The notes beneath the pieces are model-generated. The model did not search any database, was not told where the DNA came from, and saw only the letters and a program-made list of their open reading frames with translations. Positions 44,545 through 55,874 of a stretch of DNA of 64,000 nt are shown in pieces; the first letter of the stretch is position 1; the number at the start of each line of letters is the position of its first letter. Source of the stretch: Haliclystus octoradiatus. Its lineage: Eukaryota > Cnidaria > Staurozoa > Stauromedusae > Haliclystidae. The translations under genes and the position numbers were made by a program. The DNA is taken from positions 11,536,125 through 11,600,124 of the forward strand of contig OU744448.1 in the NCBI GenBank assembly GCA_916610825.1, written 5' to 3'.

Positions 44545-45022
44545 AATCATAAATTTTATTACTTTACAGAGCACTCAACCTTGTTTGACAAAAATGAGGG
44601 AGCTTTCTGGGGAGGCACCTCGAAAGGGTGGCTCCTTCTAGGGGGTTCTGGGAAAAATTTTTTAGAATTACAATGGTCCCTTAGGCCTCTCCTGACAACT
44701 TTTAGATTATTTTTTAATAAAAAATTTGGAAAACAGACATTTTAAGAACATGATATGTGATTCTGCATACACTAGTTTGTACACATGAAATCTCATTTCC
44801 ATGCTTAAACTATGTCCATTATCAAATAACCTCGTTAACTGTAATAAAGCAAATGACGTTGTACCACTACAGACATAATAGATATAGACTGCTGATGACG
44901 TTCGAAAGCGAACTTAAAACGTTGCACCTATGGGGATCCATAATGGCTGACACATGTTCCCAAAGTGGCGGGAAAAGCAATGTTTGACCCAATATTGTTG
45001 TTAGAAAATAAGAGAATTGTTC
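44545..45022. other. No gene seen
   Basis: Contains a GC-richer stretch near 44600-44650 and AT-rich sequence. Nothing recognised. Confidence 0.5.
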
Positions 45023-45464
45023 TGTCCAAAATCCATAGAACATATAATACGACAAAAGACACAAGAAAATACGCGTAAGCATTTGCCTCACTTTAACGTC
45101 TTTATTCGTTAGTAAGCATTCAAATTACTTCTTACGGTTTTCTAAACAAAGCAAATATAAAGCAAATACATGATTAATTAATAGTAAATACATATGATTA
45201 GAGATATTATTATAGGAAATACAAATTATTGATAGTTTTGATTTACCTTCGTGTAAATTATCCGTCATTTATCTTTTATATTTCAATTTTTTCTCATATA
45301 GACATTGCTTTCTTATCACGAAGACTTACGAAATATACTGTCTAATTCTAATATCATAATAATGCATATTACCAACAAGAACATCTAAACGTAACTATGA
45401 CGACCTTCGTTAATCATAACGTAGCCTCGTTTAAATTGAATTGATGTCATTTTCGGCCGCAACA
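45023..45464 (-). repeat. BEL-2 3' LTR
   Basis: Full-length LTR of about 440 bp. The minus strand starts TGTTGCGGCCGAAAATGACA and ends TTTTGGACA. Confidence 0.85.
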
Positions 45465-45529
45465 TCCCGGCCCCTAATGAGCATAAGCTCATTTATTTTG
45501 GCATAGGTGGCGAAAACTACGCAGCATTT

Positions 45530-45812
45530 TCTTCTAGAGAACATAGTTTAGTTATGGGACGAACTAAATTTGAACCATTCGTTCTCACTTCCGCAGATCG
45601 CACACAACCATCTTGCCCTTTGAATGCCTTCACAATTCTCACAAATCTCCATAGATTTCTTGGTACATGTTCATCAACAAGAATGACAAGATCACCAATT
45701 TGGAAATTTTGCGTGACATAGTTCCATTTACTTCATTGCTGAAGCAATGGTAGATATTCTAACACCCATATTTTCCAAAATTGATCCGCCAAATATTGTA
45801 CTTGGCGCCATC
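45530..45812 (-). pseudogene. BEL-2 DUF5641-type pol tail
   Basis: Reads RWRQVQYLADQFWKIWVLEY, LPLLQQ, stop, then IGDLVILVDEHVPRNLWRFV and RIVKAFKGQDGCVRSAEVRT. These match the conserved BEL/Pao C-terminal domain, ending just before the PPT. Confidence 0.9.
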
Positions 45813-45824
45813 TTTTCGTTGAAA

Positions 45825-46364
45825 ACTTTTTAATAAAGTTGCCAAATAAATGGTTTCATTTAATTTATTAAAATGGTTTATTTTGTCGGATCTATTCATA
45901 ACTAGCCATAAATTTTACATCATCTTTTCAATATTTGAAACTCACTCAAATAAAAAATGAAAAGCTATTGAATCTATTGATCAACAGAACAATGTCAGAA
46001 CAGAGAAGAATAGGTTATGGGATAGGGTTAATTGGTCATATATCACACAATTCACCTGGTTTGAATAGCTCTCGTAAAAGCTGCAAATAATGTGAGATTG
46101 CATCGCAGACAGAAAAATAAAAAGCGGAACTTAGTGAAAGCAACGCCTTTGAAAATTATCACAAGACAACAAAGCAACTATTTTGTAATCATAAAAGTAA
46201 TTTGAAAAGTAACATCAATTACTTTCTCTCAAATAATACTCATTACTTCAAAAAGTAATCAATTAGATTACTTATTACTTTTCTCAAAAAAGTAACTAAT
46301 TACTCCTAAAATTACTCCAAAAGTAACGAGTAACGAGTAACGCGTTACTTTAGTAACGAGTATT
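45825..46364. mobile_element. GTAAC-rich transposon fragment in BEL-2
   Basis: The right end (46180-46364) is crowded with AAAGTAAC/GTTACTTT motifs ending GTAACGCGTTACTTTAGTAA. The BEL-2 integrase frame stops exactly there and its tail domain resumes at about 45812. About 50 residues of integrase are also missing, so the insertion was accompanied by a deletion. Same style as 42766-43270. Confidence 0.6.
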
Positions 46365-46790
46365 TACAATACTGGACGACCGTTAATAATTGATTGAACC
46401 TCAACTAAATAGGTAAGTAGTGCGTCATCAGTTAATAAGGCTTTGCCAATTATTGCACTTAAACTTCTTCGTATGATTTGGATTAATTGCTCCCACACAC
46501 CACCGTAGTGACTTGCCAGTGGAGTATTAAACTTCCATGTGACTGATTGTTTCCTTAGAAATTTAATAATCTTTTCCTGATCCAACTCAGCCAAACTCTT
46601 CTTCAACTCTGTGTCTGCTCCAGTGACAATTGTACCATTGTCACTGTGCATAACTCAGGACATCCACGTCTGATAATATATCTTCTAAGTGCATTGATAA
46701 ATGTATCAGTTTCAAGATTGCTTGCTACTTCAATATGGATAGCTCGCGAGTTGAAACAAGTAAAAATACAACCTTAATTCTTTCTGAATG
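46364..46790 (-). pseudogene. BEL-2 integrase core
   Basis: [20 protein letters not shown] and [16 protein letters not shown] lie in one frame. After a frameshift near 46650 come [18 protein letters not shown] and SHYGGVWEQLIQIIRRSL. SDNGT (Asp) and GGVWE (Glu) retain the second and third catalytic residues. Interrupted at INGRPVL by the GTAAC-rich fragment. Confidence 0.9.
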
Positions 46791-46917
46791 TTTTTCTTCT
46801 GCAGATAGTTCAAGAGAAACTCTTAGAACATTAGCTGAGTCCCCAGTTCCATTTAGTGTTGTCAACGTAAGGTGAGATGCAACAACTTCCACATCCAGTT
46901 ATTCAAGTATTTGTTTA

Positions 46918-48052
46918 TCACACAATAAGACAATATATATCGATATCAATATATCGATTGTCAACTCCATAGACTTTCACAGGAACTATTTGCATGACCG
47001 ACACTCCAGCCTCTGTGCTACATATCGTCGAATTATTTGTTGCAAATGCTGTCTCTACAGCGTCACTACTGTATTGTGTTGTCAGTTGTTCTGTTGGGTG
47101 AAGTACTGTTGCATGCCTCTTGTTGCATTCTTGGACTTTACATGATGTATTTATACCACATCTCCTAGCAATGTGTCCTACATTTAGACATTTGAAGAAT
47201 AAATTGTGGTCTTTGACAAATTCAATTTTGTCATTGTACTCTCTAGCCTTGGATTTGTAGAATGCTTTGACATGGTGTCCAGTTGCTCCTCGATCTATGC
47301 ATTTTTCTGCATCGCGGCTATTCATAGTGATAACTTCCATTGCATTATTATTCCCATACTCCTCATCCTCGAGCTGCTCTTTGTAGATAAGGTCGTAGCA
47401 CGCACCCTATTTGTACTGTCTTGTTTTTCAGATAATTTGTATACCTCTGCATCCCCACCTAAATGACCGTAAACATGATCGTTCAACATAGCTGCTTCTT
47501 GTTCCATAAGTTTTAATAGATCAGTTATATCTGGGGTTCCTTCATTTATATTTCTGATTTTTGTAGCAAGCCTTCTCCATTGTTTTTGAAACCCATATGG
47601 TGTTCTGCTCACAATTGAGCTTATGGCCTTCTCATCTAACTTTGAAATATGACCCATTGTTTTTAGAATTTGCCATGATGCTCTTACCTCATTTGTGAAT
47701 TCTTGGAAAGCCCTTTTGTCTCTTGGCTTCACATAACTGCCTTCACAGATTGATGTCATGCATGCATGCACAATTGCAAATTTTTGGCCAAATCTTTTTT
47801 CTTTTACCACTATTGATTCTTCTAGAATACCATTGCCTGCCATTTGTAATGATTGTATCGCTTTCTTTGCCCTTTCTTTGCAGGACCAGTGACATTTAGC
47901 ATCAGTCTAGCCATCTTTTGAGACTCAGATAATGATTTACTATTGACCATATCCTCAAAGGTGTGTCGAAATCTCAAATAATCTTTAAAATTGCCATCAA
48001 ATTTAAAGACTTCAGGGGATGGTAGCTCGTATGTAAGGCTCAATCTCTGCAC
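46918..48052 (-). pseudogene. BEL-2 gag (DUF1759-type region and Cys knuckle)
   Basis: Three overlapping frames: LPSPEVFKFDGNFKDYLRFR and TFEDMVNSK (48052-47822); then an alpha-helical gag stretch (47843-47322) with WQILKTMGHISKLDEKAIS; then HNLFFKCLNVGHIARRCGIN with CKVQECNKRHATVLHP (47340-46918). The FDGN...Y...F pattern and the C-x2-C/H-type knuckle are typical of BEL gag. Frameshifts divide the three parts. Confidence 0.88.
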
Positions 48053-48134
48053 TGCCAGAAGTGCTTGATGCAGAACATTGGTTTCTACAGACGGGACAAT
48101 TGGTTGTGTGCTCTCAACAGAAGTTTTGCTTTGA

Positions 48135-48671
48135 TTAATACCAGAAGAAGAATTCAGCTGCTGTTACACTAGATATACATTTATCAGATTTACATACATT
48201 TTCAATACTTGTATTAATCTCAGTTGTATCCAAGTCAGACTTGATTACATTATTTGGTTTTATAATATTTGCAATAATTTGTTGTTCTGGTCGAACTATG
48301 ACGTCATTTATTTTGAGCTGACTTTCAACAGTCGACTGCTGATTATCTGACAATTCTAACTGTTGTTACTCAAGTACCATCAACTGTATAATGATGTCGT
48401 TATAATCAGCTTCTGCAGCAGCAATTTTTATAGCAGCATCTAGCTTAGCCTTAGATATAATAGCATCAAGCTCTAATTGTGCTATAGACATGCGTTGCTG
48501 CGCCTTTTTTGCTCGTGATTTCACGGTAGCATTGGAGATCCGTGAGCTTTCGCTAGCTATAGTTGAAGCTGGAGGTGTATTGCCTGTGATATGAGCCCCC
48601 GCTAAAGTAACTAACCTTCCTTTTATTATCTTATCATTATTTTTGCGTTTGGTGCATTGTTCGAAATGCAC
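48135..48671 (-). pseudogene. BEL-2 gag N-terminal region with one in-frame TAA
   Basis: 48671-48366 gives an Ala/Lys-rich helical region (NATVKSRAKKAQQRMSIAQL). A TAA at 48366-48368 is followed in the same frame by QQLELSDNQQSTVESQLKIN to 48135. It lies upstream of the DUF1759-like part, in the right place for a gag N-terminus. Another short frame at 49053-48856 (MVNTRLTSKDKADARCNKII) may hold the true start but is separated by minisatellite-like TTGTTGCATCT repeats. Confidence 0.6.
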
Positions 48672-49174
48672 TATTCTTAGCTTCTCTATACGTTCAGGTT
48701 CAGATAAATCTAATAGTTCACTAATGCAATTAACATACCGATTCTATAACGTACTAATCTTTCGTTTAACATTTATAACTTCTGCTTTAGTGATTTTGTC
48801 AATTGACCAGCAAATCACCTCACGATCTAACCCTTCTAATGACTGTAAGCACAGTTCAATTCATTTGATAATTTTGTTGCATCTTTATTGCATCTTTGTT
48901 GCATCTTTTGTTGCATTTGATAATTTTGTTGCATCTAGCGTCAGCTTTATCTTTACTTGTCAATCTCGTGTTCACCATAATGATGTTCCGCGATGTCCCG
49001 CGATAAGTACAACGACGAGTATAATGTCCCGCGAAGTCCCGCGACAAGAACAAAGACCAGGATGATGTCCCACGAAGTCAAGCGATGAGATTATCAAATC
49101 AGTATCACGATTTTATCAAAACAACACATATTAATCAATAATTGCGAATAAATGAAGAAAAAATTTATTTTCTT

Positions 49175-49518
49175 TCCAAAATCCATAGAACACATAATAC
49201 GACAAAAGACACAGGAAAATACGCGTAAGCATTTGCCTCACTTTAACGTCTTTATTCGTTAGTAAGCATTCAAATTACTTCTTACGGTTTTTCTAAACAA
49301 AGCAAATATAAAGCAAATACATGATTAATTAATAGTAAATACATATGATTAGAGATATTATTATACAAAATAAAAATTGTTGATAGATTTGATTTACATT
49401 TACCTTCGTGTGAATTATCCGTCAATTATCTTTTGTAATTCATTTTTTTTCTCATATAGACATTGCTTCTTATCACGAAGACTTACTAAATATACTGTCT
49501 AATTCTGATATTATAATA
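49175..49518 (-). repeat. BEL-2 5' LTR, truncated at its outer end
   Basis: Aligns with 45025-45362; the roughly 100 bp that would start the LTR are missing. Sequence beyond about 49518 is unrelated. Confidence 0.85.
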
Positions 49519-50003
49519 GTGCTTTGTAATACAGCAAAGAACAGGACGCAGAATGAGCGTAGGAAAGTTGATATTGAAACAATAACAAACAAATTACAAT
49601 AATGCTATGGACAATATTCAAATTTAATTCCCCAAATATCCAAATATTTACCCCCCATACCCATAGTGATAATAATTGTAAAGTGAAGTCTAATATTGAC
49701 GAATATAGCCATAAATTAAGCCTTATAACCAGCAGTACCATTGCAAAACAAGCGTATCGGATAATAATTCGACATTCGGCAATTCATATCAAAATGTGCT
49801 AAATTTTATCATGATTTTATTATAATCAGTGTTTCCGTATCATTAAATCCATATTAAAAATGCTCAAAAGCAAGACAAATAGATATATGCCGCGATTTAA
49901 ATCAATCCAAGCACTTTGTGCTAATAACCGTTGATACAACTGCAACTTTTGGGCGCATGTAGCCTAGCTCCACAAGGCCCACTATTCCGCTACGTACCTA
50001 CCT
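49519..50003. other. No gene; possible gypsy gag scrap at the right edge
   Basis: Mostly AT-rich. CCACAAGGCCCACTATTCCG at about 49971 matches CCACAAGGCCCACTATTTCG in the gypsy gag (about 35939), suggesting a small gag remnant. See the separate observation. Confidence 0.4.
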
Positions 50004-50872
50004 GGTAAACGGAAAATTCAACTCGTGTCAGCTCTATTTAGTATCCAGTCTACTTTTTCAATGCTATCGACGCGGCTGCGTTTTCTGCGTAAAGCTACTT
50101 GGCGTTTTAGTTGACGTTCATAACTTCATATTGAGCTTTTAATCATGGCGATGGCGGTTTAAACTTTGCAGTTTCCAGATTTTGTAAGAATGAAATTGTT
50201 GGAAACACAATGTAAAATTGTTTGAAATGATGGAATCAGTACAGCTTCATATGCAACAAAGTATTTATTTTTATGAAGAAGATATATTTAAGTGAGATGA
50301 GATGGATAAGTGAAAATATTCAAGTGAGTTTGTCTGAATTCGAACTGACACGAGTTGACATGAGCCTAGCGCGAGTTGACATTCTTTTCTTCGTTATTGG
50401 CGTTGATTTCTTCATACTCTAATTCCCCATTTGCCTTTAATAACAAAATAAGCAATACCTTCAAGTCAGTTAGTTAGTTTATTTGTATGTGGGTAATATT
50501 GCGAAGATGTTTGTGCGATTTTATGGACGCACACATCATCGTACACAACAAGCATATTAAAATTTTCTAAGGGTTAGGCGAAATTCACAAGCTTTGTTAA
50601 GAAAACATCATCGAAAGAACATGATACGTCATCATTTATCCAGAGCCTTCAAGTTTGAATTAATTATTTTTCCAAAGAGCAGAGACATTTGAGCTTAAGA
50701 TCAATTTTGCTTCTTAAAAAGTCATTAACAGACACAACTGCCTCGGACTTTGCTGAAATACTCTCGGGAACTACGTAAATATAATAGTAAAACCAATTTA
50801 ATATAACACAGTATCACACGTTTAAGGGTCATCCATGAAGTACTCAGAGAGTCAGAGTCAGACTGGACCCTC

Positions 50873-52264
50873 CCTGTAATCAGCAGTACACTTTCAAATA
50901 ACCCGCCTACCTTTCATGTACGCCAGGCTACTTGCAAAGATTCCCCCTCTTCTCACTAGTCTCTGCTTTTGTTGTTGTGGTTTGAGCAAGCAAGGCAACA
51001 GATTCTTTAAAATTGCTGATTAAATTGCTTGAGATAGATTGTAGAGCTTTTGTTACTCTTCGTGTGCCTCCAGTGCCAAACCTTTTCAGGGACGATTTAA
51101 AGATACATCTGTAGGCCTACTGTGATGATTGGTACCCCTCCACCTTGTACCCGCAACTGTACGCTTGTGATGTAATTTCCGAAATCTCCAATAACGAAAT
51201 ATCACCAGCAGTTGTCTGCAAATTATTAGTGAAACGTAATTCTGTTGCCCCAAAACATTACAAGGGAACACTCTTTCTTCTCAGGGGTGCAATCACCCTT
51301 CTCTGCAATCTGGTTTAGGCCTATTGATGACCGCTGATTATTTCACATTGAATTTACATCCTACACTATTTACATCCAGAAGCGGATAAAAATTGATATT
51401 TTTTATGATTCATAAGCCAAACCTCAGCAGAAAATTCACATTTCTTATTTATAAGAGCAATTACCGGAAGGCTATGATATTTCACATAAAACTAAACGCA
51501 AGAAGAAGTAGGCCTAATTCATCATTTATGCTTTTAAATACACCCTCAAAACGTTTTATTAAATTTGACTCCTGCAACCTTCTGTTTCCCGCTACATGAG
51601 ATCAGACTTTTCATTAGATATTGAACAACATCATATTTTGGTTGTAATCAAAGTTCTTTCAAAATTTCTGACGGAATTTATAAAGAGAGCGCTGGATTTT
51701 TTCATGAAATGTATCGTTAAGTTTTATTATTGACTTTCCTTCCATGCCAAGTTGTTGCTGTTGCCCAATTTTTTTTTGGTTTAAAGGATATTTCTTTGCA
51801 AAAGTATGTCTTGGAAGCCATTATCAGATTGGTATCAATCTTGCAGCATCTTTTAGCATGCATTAAAGATGTTGTCATTGAGGCGACCATCATCCATTTC
51901 AATTAGCTATCAAAAAAGACATAACTAAGTTAATGATCTGTACATTCTACACATCACACATGTCACAAGAAACATAACAGACCAAATGGTTACTCCTGTG
52001 AGAGATTGTTACAAATTCAACTTGATAATATAGTACCTTCCTTTCATGCATCGATAATACATGTATGCGATTCATGTTGAATGGATTTCTGATACCTGTA
52101 ATGCAGTTGAGCAAATTTACACCTCGCTGGAAAGCTTCAGATTCAGGTCTTCACATCTGCAAATGACAATTGATTGTTTCATTGTTAACATAGTGTTATA
52201 TTCAAGCTTTCTAGCAAAATTTGGCCCTCCCTGTAAGCAGCAGTACATTTTCAAATGACCCCTG
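50873..52264. repeat. Direct repeat pair (about 38 bp, 1.35 kb apart)
   Basis: CCCTCCCTGTAATCAGCAGT (50873 on) and CCCTCCCTGTAAGCAGCAGT (52224 on) continue as ACA(C/T)TTTCAAAT(A/G)ACCC. The pair may mark the ends of an insertion or a partial duplication within the 4.6-kb element. Confidence 0.7.
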
Positions 52265-52440
52265 GAGGCTATCTGTTGTTTCTACTTATTCTATTTATCC
52301 ACTCTCGACATCCTTGTTGGTCCAATTTTTTATGTAAATTATTCTTGGTTAGTGTGGATAGATTAATGTTGCAAATTTTCGAATTTCAGGAGAAGTCAAC
52401 TGCGTAGCCTCCAGATGTCGCTATTGTGTATTCTAGATTA
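52262..52440 (+). repeat. Interspersed repeat family D, copy 2
   Basis: Homologue of 12505-12690 in opposite orientation, beginning GGAGGCTA and ending GTAGCCTCCAGATGTCGCTA. It starts at the end of the second direct-repeat copy. Confidence 0.75.
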
Positions 52441-53474
52441 TTATGTGTGTCATTAGTTGGGTCTGTTCTAAGTTTATGATATACAACTATTGATTATAAG
52501 ATTATTGACTGTATAATATTTGCTGCTTATATTTGATCATTATTAAATGGAGTGTGTCATGTTTCAAATGCATCACTTGCTACAAATTATCAATCGACTA
52601 ATATATATTTTTTGTTCATATTCACTTGTATTTGAAATAATAGCTAGATATAATATTTGAAATGAAATTCTATGGTACAGTTATAAATGTTTGGAGGTCA
52701 TAGTTTTCAAAGTTACAATTCTTTGTTGCCCTTCAGAAAATTGAGATCATTTTTAGATTTTGTTGTTGTTTTGTTTCCCAATTTTTTCAGGGGCCGTTTG
52801 CCCGTTTCAGGATTTTTTCAAGGGCTGTTCTCATAAAAAATTCCTTAAGTCCCGTTAATAGAGGCCATTCCATTATTTCCATTTTTATAAGAATGACGAA
52901 AGTGTTCCTTTAGCTCAATATATTGATTAACTAGCTGTTTATGGATTCCATGGTAGCAGGAATTACCATTACAAGTATGTTATTAGAATAAATATTATGA
53001 AGGGTCCTTGACATTTCCTGTTTAGACAACACACTTTTAAAGGATAATTCAATGAGTAAATCAAGTCACATGGTACATGGGTACAGCACTGTCATGGCTG
53101 CAATAGACAGGTGGTTGCTGTACAGAGGTGGCAAAATTGGGAAAATACAAAAAACTTTTTGAGATTCATCCCTTGCAAGTAGTCTTCTTACTAGCCTACT
53201 GTATTTCATATTTAATTTGTATGCTGCAGAGATGGATCTGTATATGACTGACTGCTTACTTACTTTGCAAACTTTTGGTTTGGGCTGTGATTTCCCATGC
53301 TGGTAGACATACACCTTCCGATTCAAAGCTATATACGGTACGTCATTGTTCTACATAATATGAATTTTCACATCAGATAGTTCTGAGATGTAAGAAATTC
53401 CTTAATTGAGATGATTTCTCACAAGTAACAAGACCTTCCCAAAGTAGTTTTGTTGTTTGCATTTTTACAGTTGT

Positions 53475-53798
53475 TTAATTGTCATACCTGTTTTTCCAAA
53501 ACTCTTCCAAAACCCTTCTAGCAGTATTCCACACTACAAAAGTTGTTGTTGTTGCCAAGCTGAAATGCCTGATAAAGTTTTCAGCTGCATCTAGGTCTAT
53601 CGCTGTCCCGCTTGACTTGGTATCTTGTCTTGAAGACAGAGATTCCCATGCTGCTTGAGGTTTAATACTGGTTTGTTCTATTTGACCAGATTTTATTATG
53701 ATGGGATTACGTTCCAGTTCCAGAGTACTGACTTCATCTTCTTCCAATTTTTCAACTGATGCTATTACTGGATTGATCCATTTCAAATTATTAATCAA
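53475..53798 (-). CDS. Unrecognised ORF inside the 4.6-kb transposon
   Basis: A minus-strand frame of 107 codons has a Glu/Lys/Ser-rich first half and an amphipathic C-terminal half (AAENFIRHFSLATTTTFVVW, NTARRVLEEFWKNRYDN). No motif is recognised. It could be part of a decayed or spliced transposase, a passenger exon, or chance. Its composition is more protein-like than neighbouring ORFs. Low confidence. Confidence 0.2.
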   Translation of the reverse strand: MINNLKWINPVIASVEKLEEDEVSTLELERNPIIIKSGQIEQTSIKPQAAWESLSSRQDTKSSGTAIDLDAAENFIRHFSLATTTTFVVWNTARRVLEEFWKNRYDN

Positions 53799-54623
53799 AA
53801 TCCGTGATCCATGTTAAAACGAACAATAAAAGGATTGATCTCTTTGATCGGACGACACGTGTGATTTGAATCATATTTCCTGCCAAAAAACATGGATTTC
53901 TAAGCGTGGGACGTTTGATTTAAAATTTGATTTGTTTGATTTGATTTATTACGGTTATTATTATTACTGAACAGTAAAGGAACATCATCTAAACTTTTCG
54001 CGAAGTTTTTTGGGGATTTTTGTTCTGCAATTCTTCGGCATGTTTATTCAAAATGACTCTCAACTCGTGTCAGCCTTAATTCAACTTGTATCAGCTTCAT
54101 AAAAACATATCAAACTAGCAGCCAATTTCATCGCTCTGGATGCTTTCTTATAGGGCATAAATGATCCAAACTGATGTAAAATGATGCTGTAAGACTTTGA
54201 TGGGTTTTCTTGGTATATCGTAAGCATAACAACAAACTACTTCTGTTCTTTTTTATATTTCTATACTATCAACTCGTGTCAGCCTCAATTCAACTTGTAT
54301 CAGCTTCATAAAAACATATCAACATCACAGCTAACATCATCGCTCTGGATGCATACATTATTGCGCTTGCCTCGCAAAATATGTTATCCTACATATTCCC
54401 CTTATAATTTTGATGAGCAATGAAGTCAAGGCAATCGTGAAAGCTTATATGTTGCAGCACGCTTGCAGTTACTAAACTACGAGACAAACGCCATTACTGA
54501 ATGCGATTAAGTTGACGATAGACGCAAAAGCAACATTACGTGGAAACGTAACCGCGCTCGTACTATTGAAAAAGTAGACTGGATACTAAATAGAGCTGAC
54601 GCGAGTTGAATTTTCCGTTTACC

Positions 54624-55874
54624 GTTTTAAGCCCGTCTATATCTATATCTATTATGTTATATAGTCTATATCTATTATGTTTATGTCTGGAGCCCTATAC
54701 GCAGCAGCCGCAGGTCAAGTGAAGTACAGGGGCATGTGGCACAGGTCTAGGGCGCATGTGTCTACCATTTTGGCTGCCCATGAGTGCCACGCGTCACGTG
54801 ACCCCATCACCCGGTCTCACTACAATGTTCATTATTGGCTACTTTTCGACTGGATAGTTTATGATATCAAACAAAATATTGGATAATTTGATTTATTTAG
54901 AAAAATGAGTGATTATTTTGAAAAATGTGGGAGAAATGTTTCCAAAGCGGGAGTGCGGGAGAATGCCCTAAAATCCGAGAGACTCCCGCTCAAAGTGGGA
55001 TGGTTGAGAGCTCTGATTTTATCAAAATGCAAAATAGAGCAATTAGAAATAGAGGCGGTGGGGCAAATAAGATTAGTGGAGGCGGCGATGCCATCAATCG
55101 GTCTTCAAGCATGAGAGTGCTCTGTATGAACACATACATTATCCCCAACATTATTTTGATTTTTAGCTCAACAAATTCGATTGGGATTTATCTTCCTGTT
55201 ACAGTATTATGCTTCCTGTTCATTGGTACCATCCTTAATTATATATCTAGCATGTGATGAGTCCACACAAAGATGGGAATAGTTCATTAGGAGATCCTGA
55301 TGATAGCAATCATTCAGATAACAATCATTTGTATTGTAAACACACTGTATCAAATAAAATTTTAATTGTGTTGAATGAGAGAGATCTGCGCTGTTTCGAG
55401 ATCGGATTGTGGAGTAGGGGAGTGACCTTCGGGAAAACCCCTAAGGGTCCTTCCACATAATCATCTGTCTGCTTCTGGAATATGAATGAGGTTTATTATA
55501 CTACTGAATGCTGTTAAAGCTACGCGTATTTCGCCGTCCCCTCCCCTCATCGGAATCTCAATAAATGTTAAATTATGATAAATGATAGTGATTGCTTATG
55601 TTATGTTGGAAGCGGTAAGTTTAATGACGCAAGTTTATTAGATAAGTTTATTAGACTAACCGATTGCTTAATTTCTGGCTTGAAGTATCACAGTGTAGGT
55701 ATGGAGTATCATTGTTCTAGCGAATCAGCGTAGAGGAAAACAATAAAGTGTGAACAACATGACAACACAATACAGCCAACGAAGAAGCGCTTTTGCAATC
55801 GAAAGTTGATCAAGAAGTATTTTGTTGCGAGTATTTTATCAAATGTTTACTAGAAATAAGGAAATAGTATCACA
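54624..55874. other. Upstream region of the RNF150-like gene
   Basis: A (TATC)n-like stretch near 54640. A GC-richer, repeat-like segment near 54930-55015 (GGGAGTGCGGGAGAATGCCC, GAGACTCCCGCTC) looks like part of a dispersed repeat. Then AT-rich sequence. The 5' UTR and promoter of the exon at 55875 should lie in the last few hundred bases, but no TATA box or initiator can be singled out with confidence. Confidence 0.4.

Larger units (their letters stand above)
45023..49518 (-). mobile_element. Second BEL/Pao element (BEL-2), internally deleted
   Basis: The 3' LTR (45023-45464, minus-strand start TGTTGCGGCC after PPT-like AGGGGCCGGGA) and the truncated 5' LTR (about 49175-49518) share about 340 bp. 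In between, gag fragments are followed almost directly by the integrase core and the DUF5641-type tail. Protease, RT and RNase H are missing. A GTAAC-rich insertion separates integrase from tail. The 5' LTR lacks its first 100 bp or so, so no TSD can be read. Its LTR sequence is unrelated to BEL-1, so it is a different family. Confidence 0.9.
50004..54623. mobile_element. 4.6-kb DNA transposon with long TIRs, superfamily unknown
   Basis: The left end reads GGTAAACGGAAAATTCAACT followed by CGTGTCAGCTCTATTTAGTA; the right end is its inverse over about 75 bp. The subterminal motif CAACTCGTGTCAGC is repeated inside: inverted near 50335-50385, direct near 54058 and 54269. No clear TSD was found. 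Interior ORFs (51717-51902, 53066-53326 and 53475-53798, all minus) are short and unrecognised, so an autonomous transposase cannot be shown. Repeat family D sits at 52262-52440. Confidence 0.85.

Noticed and set aside
44160-44745. C-terminal part of the 331-codon gypsy integrase ORF
   Set aside because: After about 44160 it runs through non-conserved sequence and the 3' LTR; the open frame is fortuitous.
55254-55460. Short ORF upstream of the ligase exon as an upstream exon
   Set aside because: No splice signals or similarity; the signal peptide in the 55875 exon shows that translation starts there.
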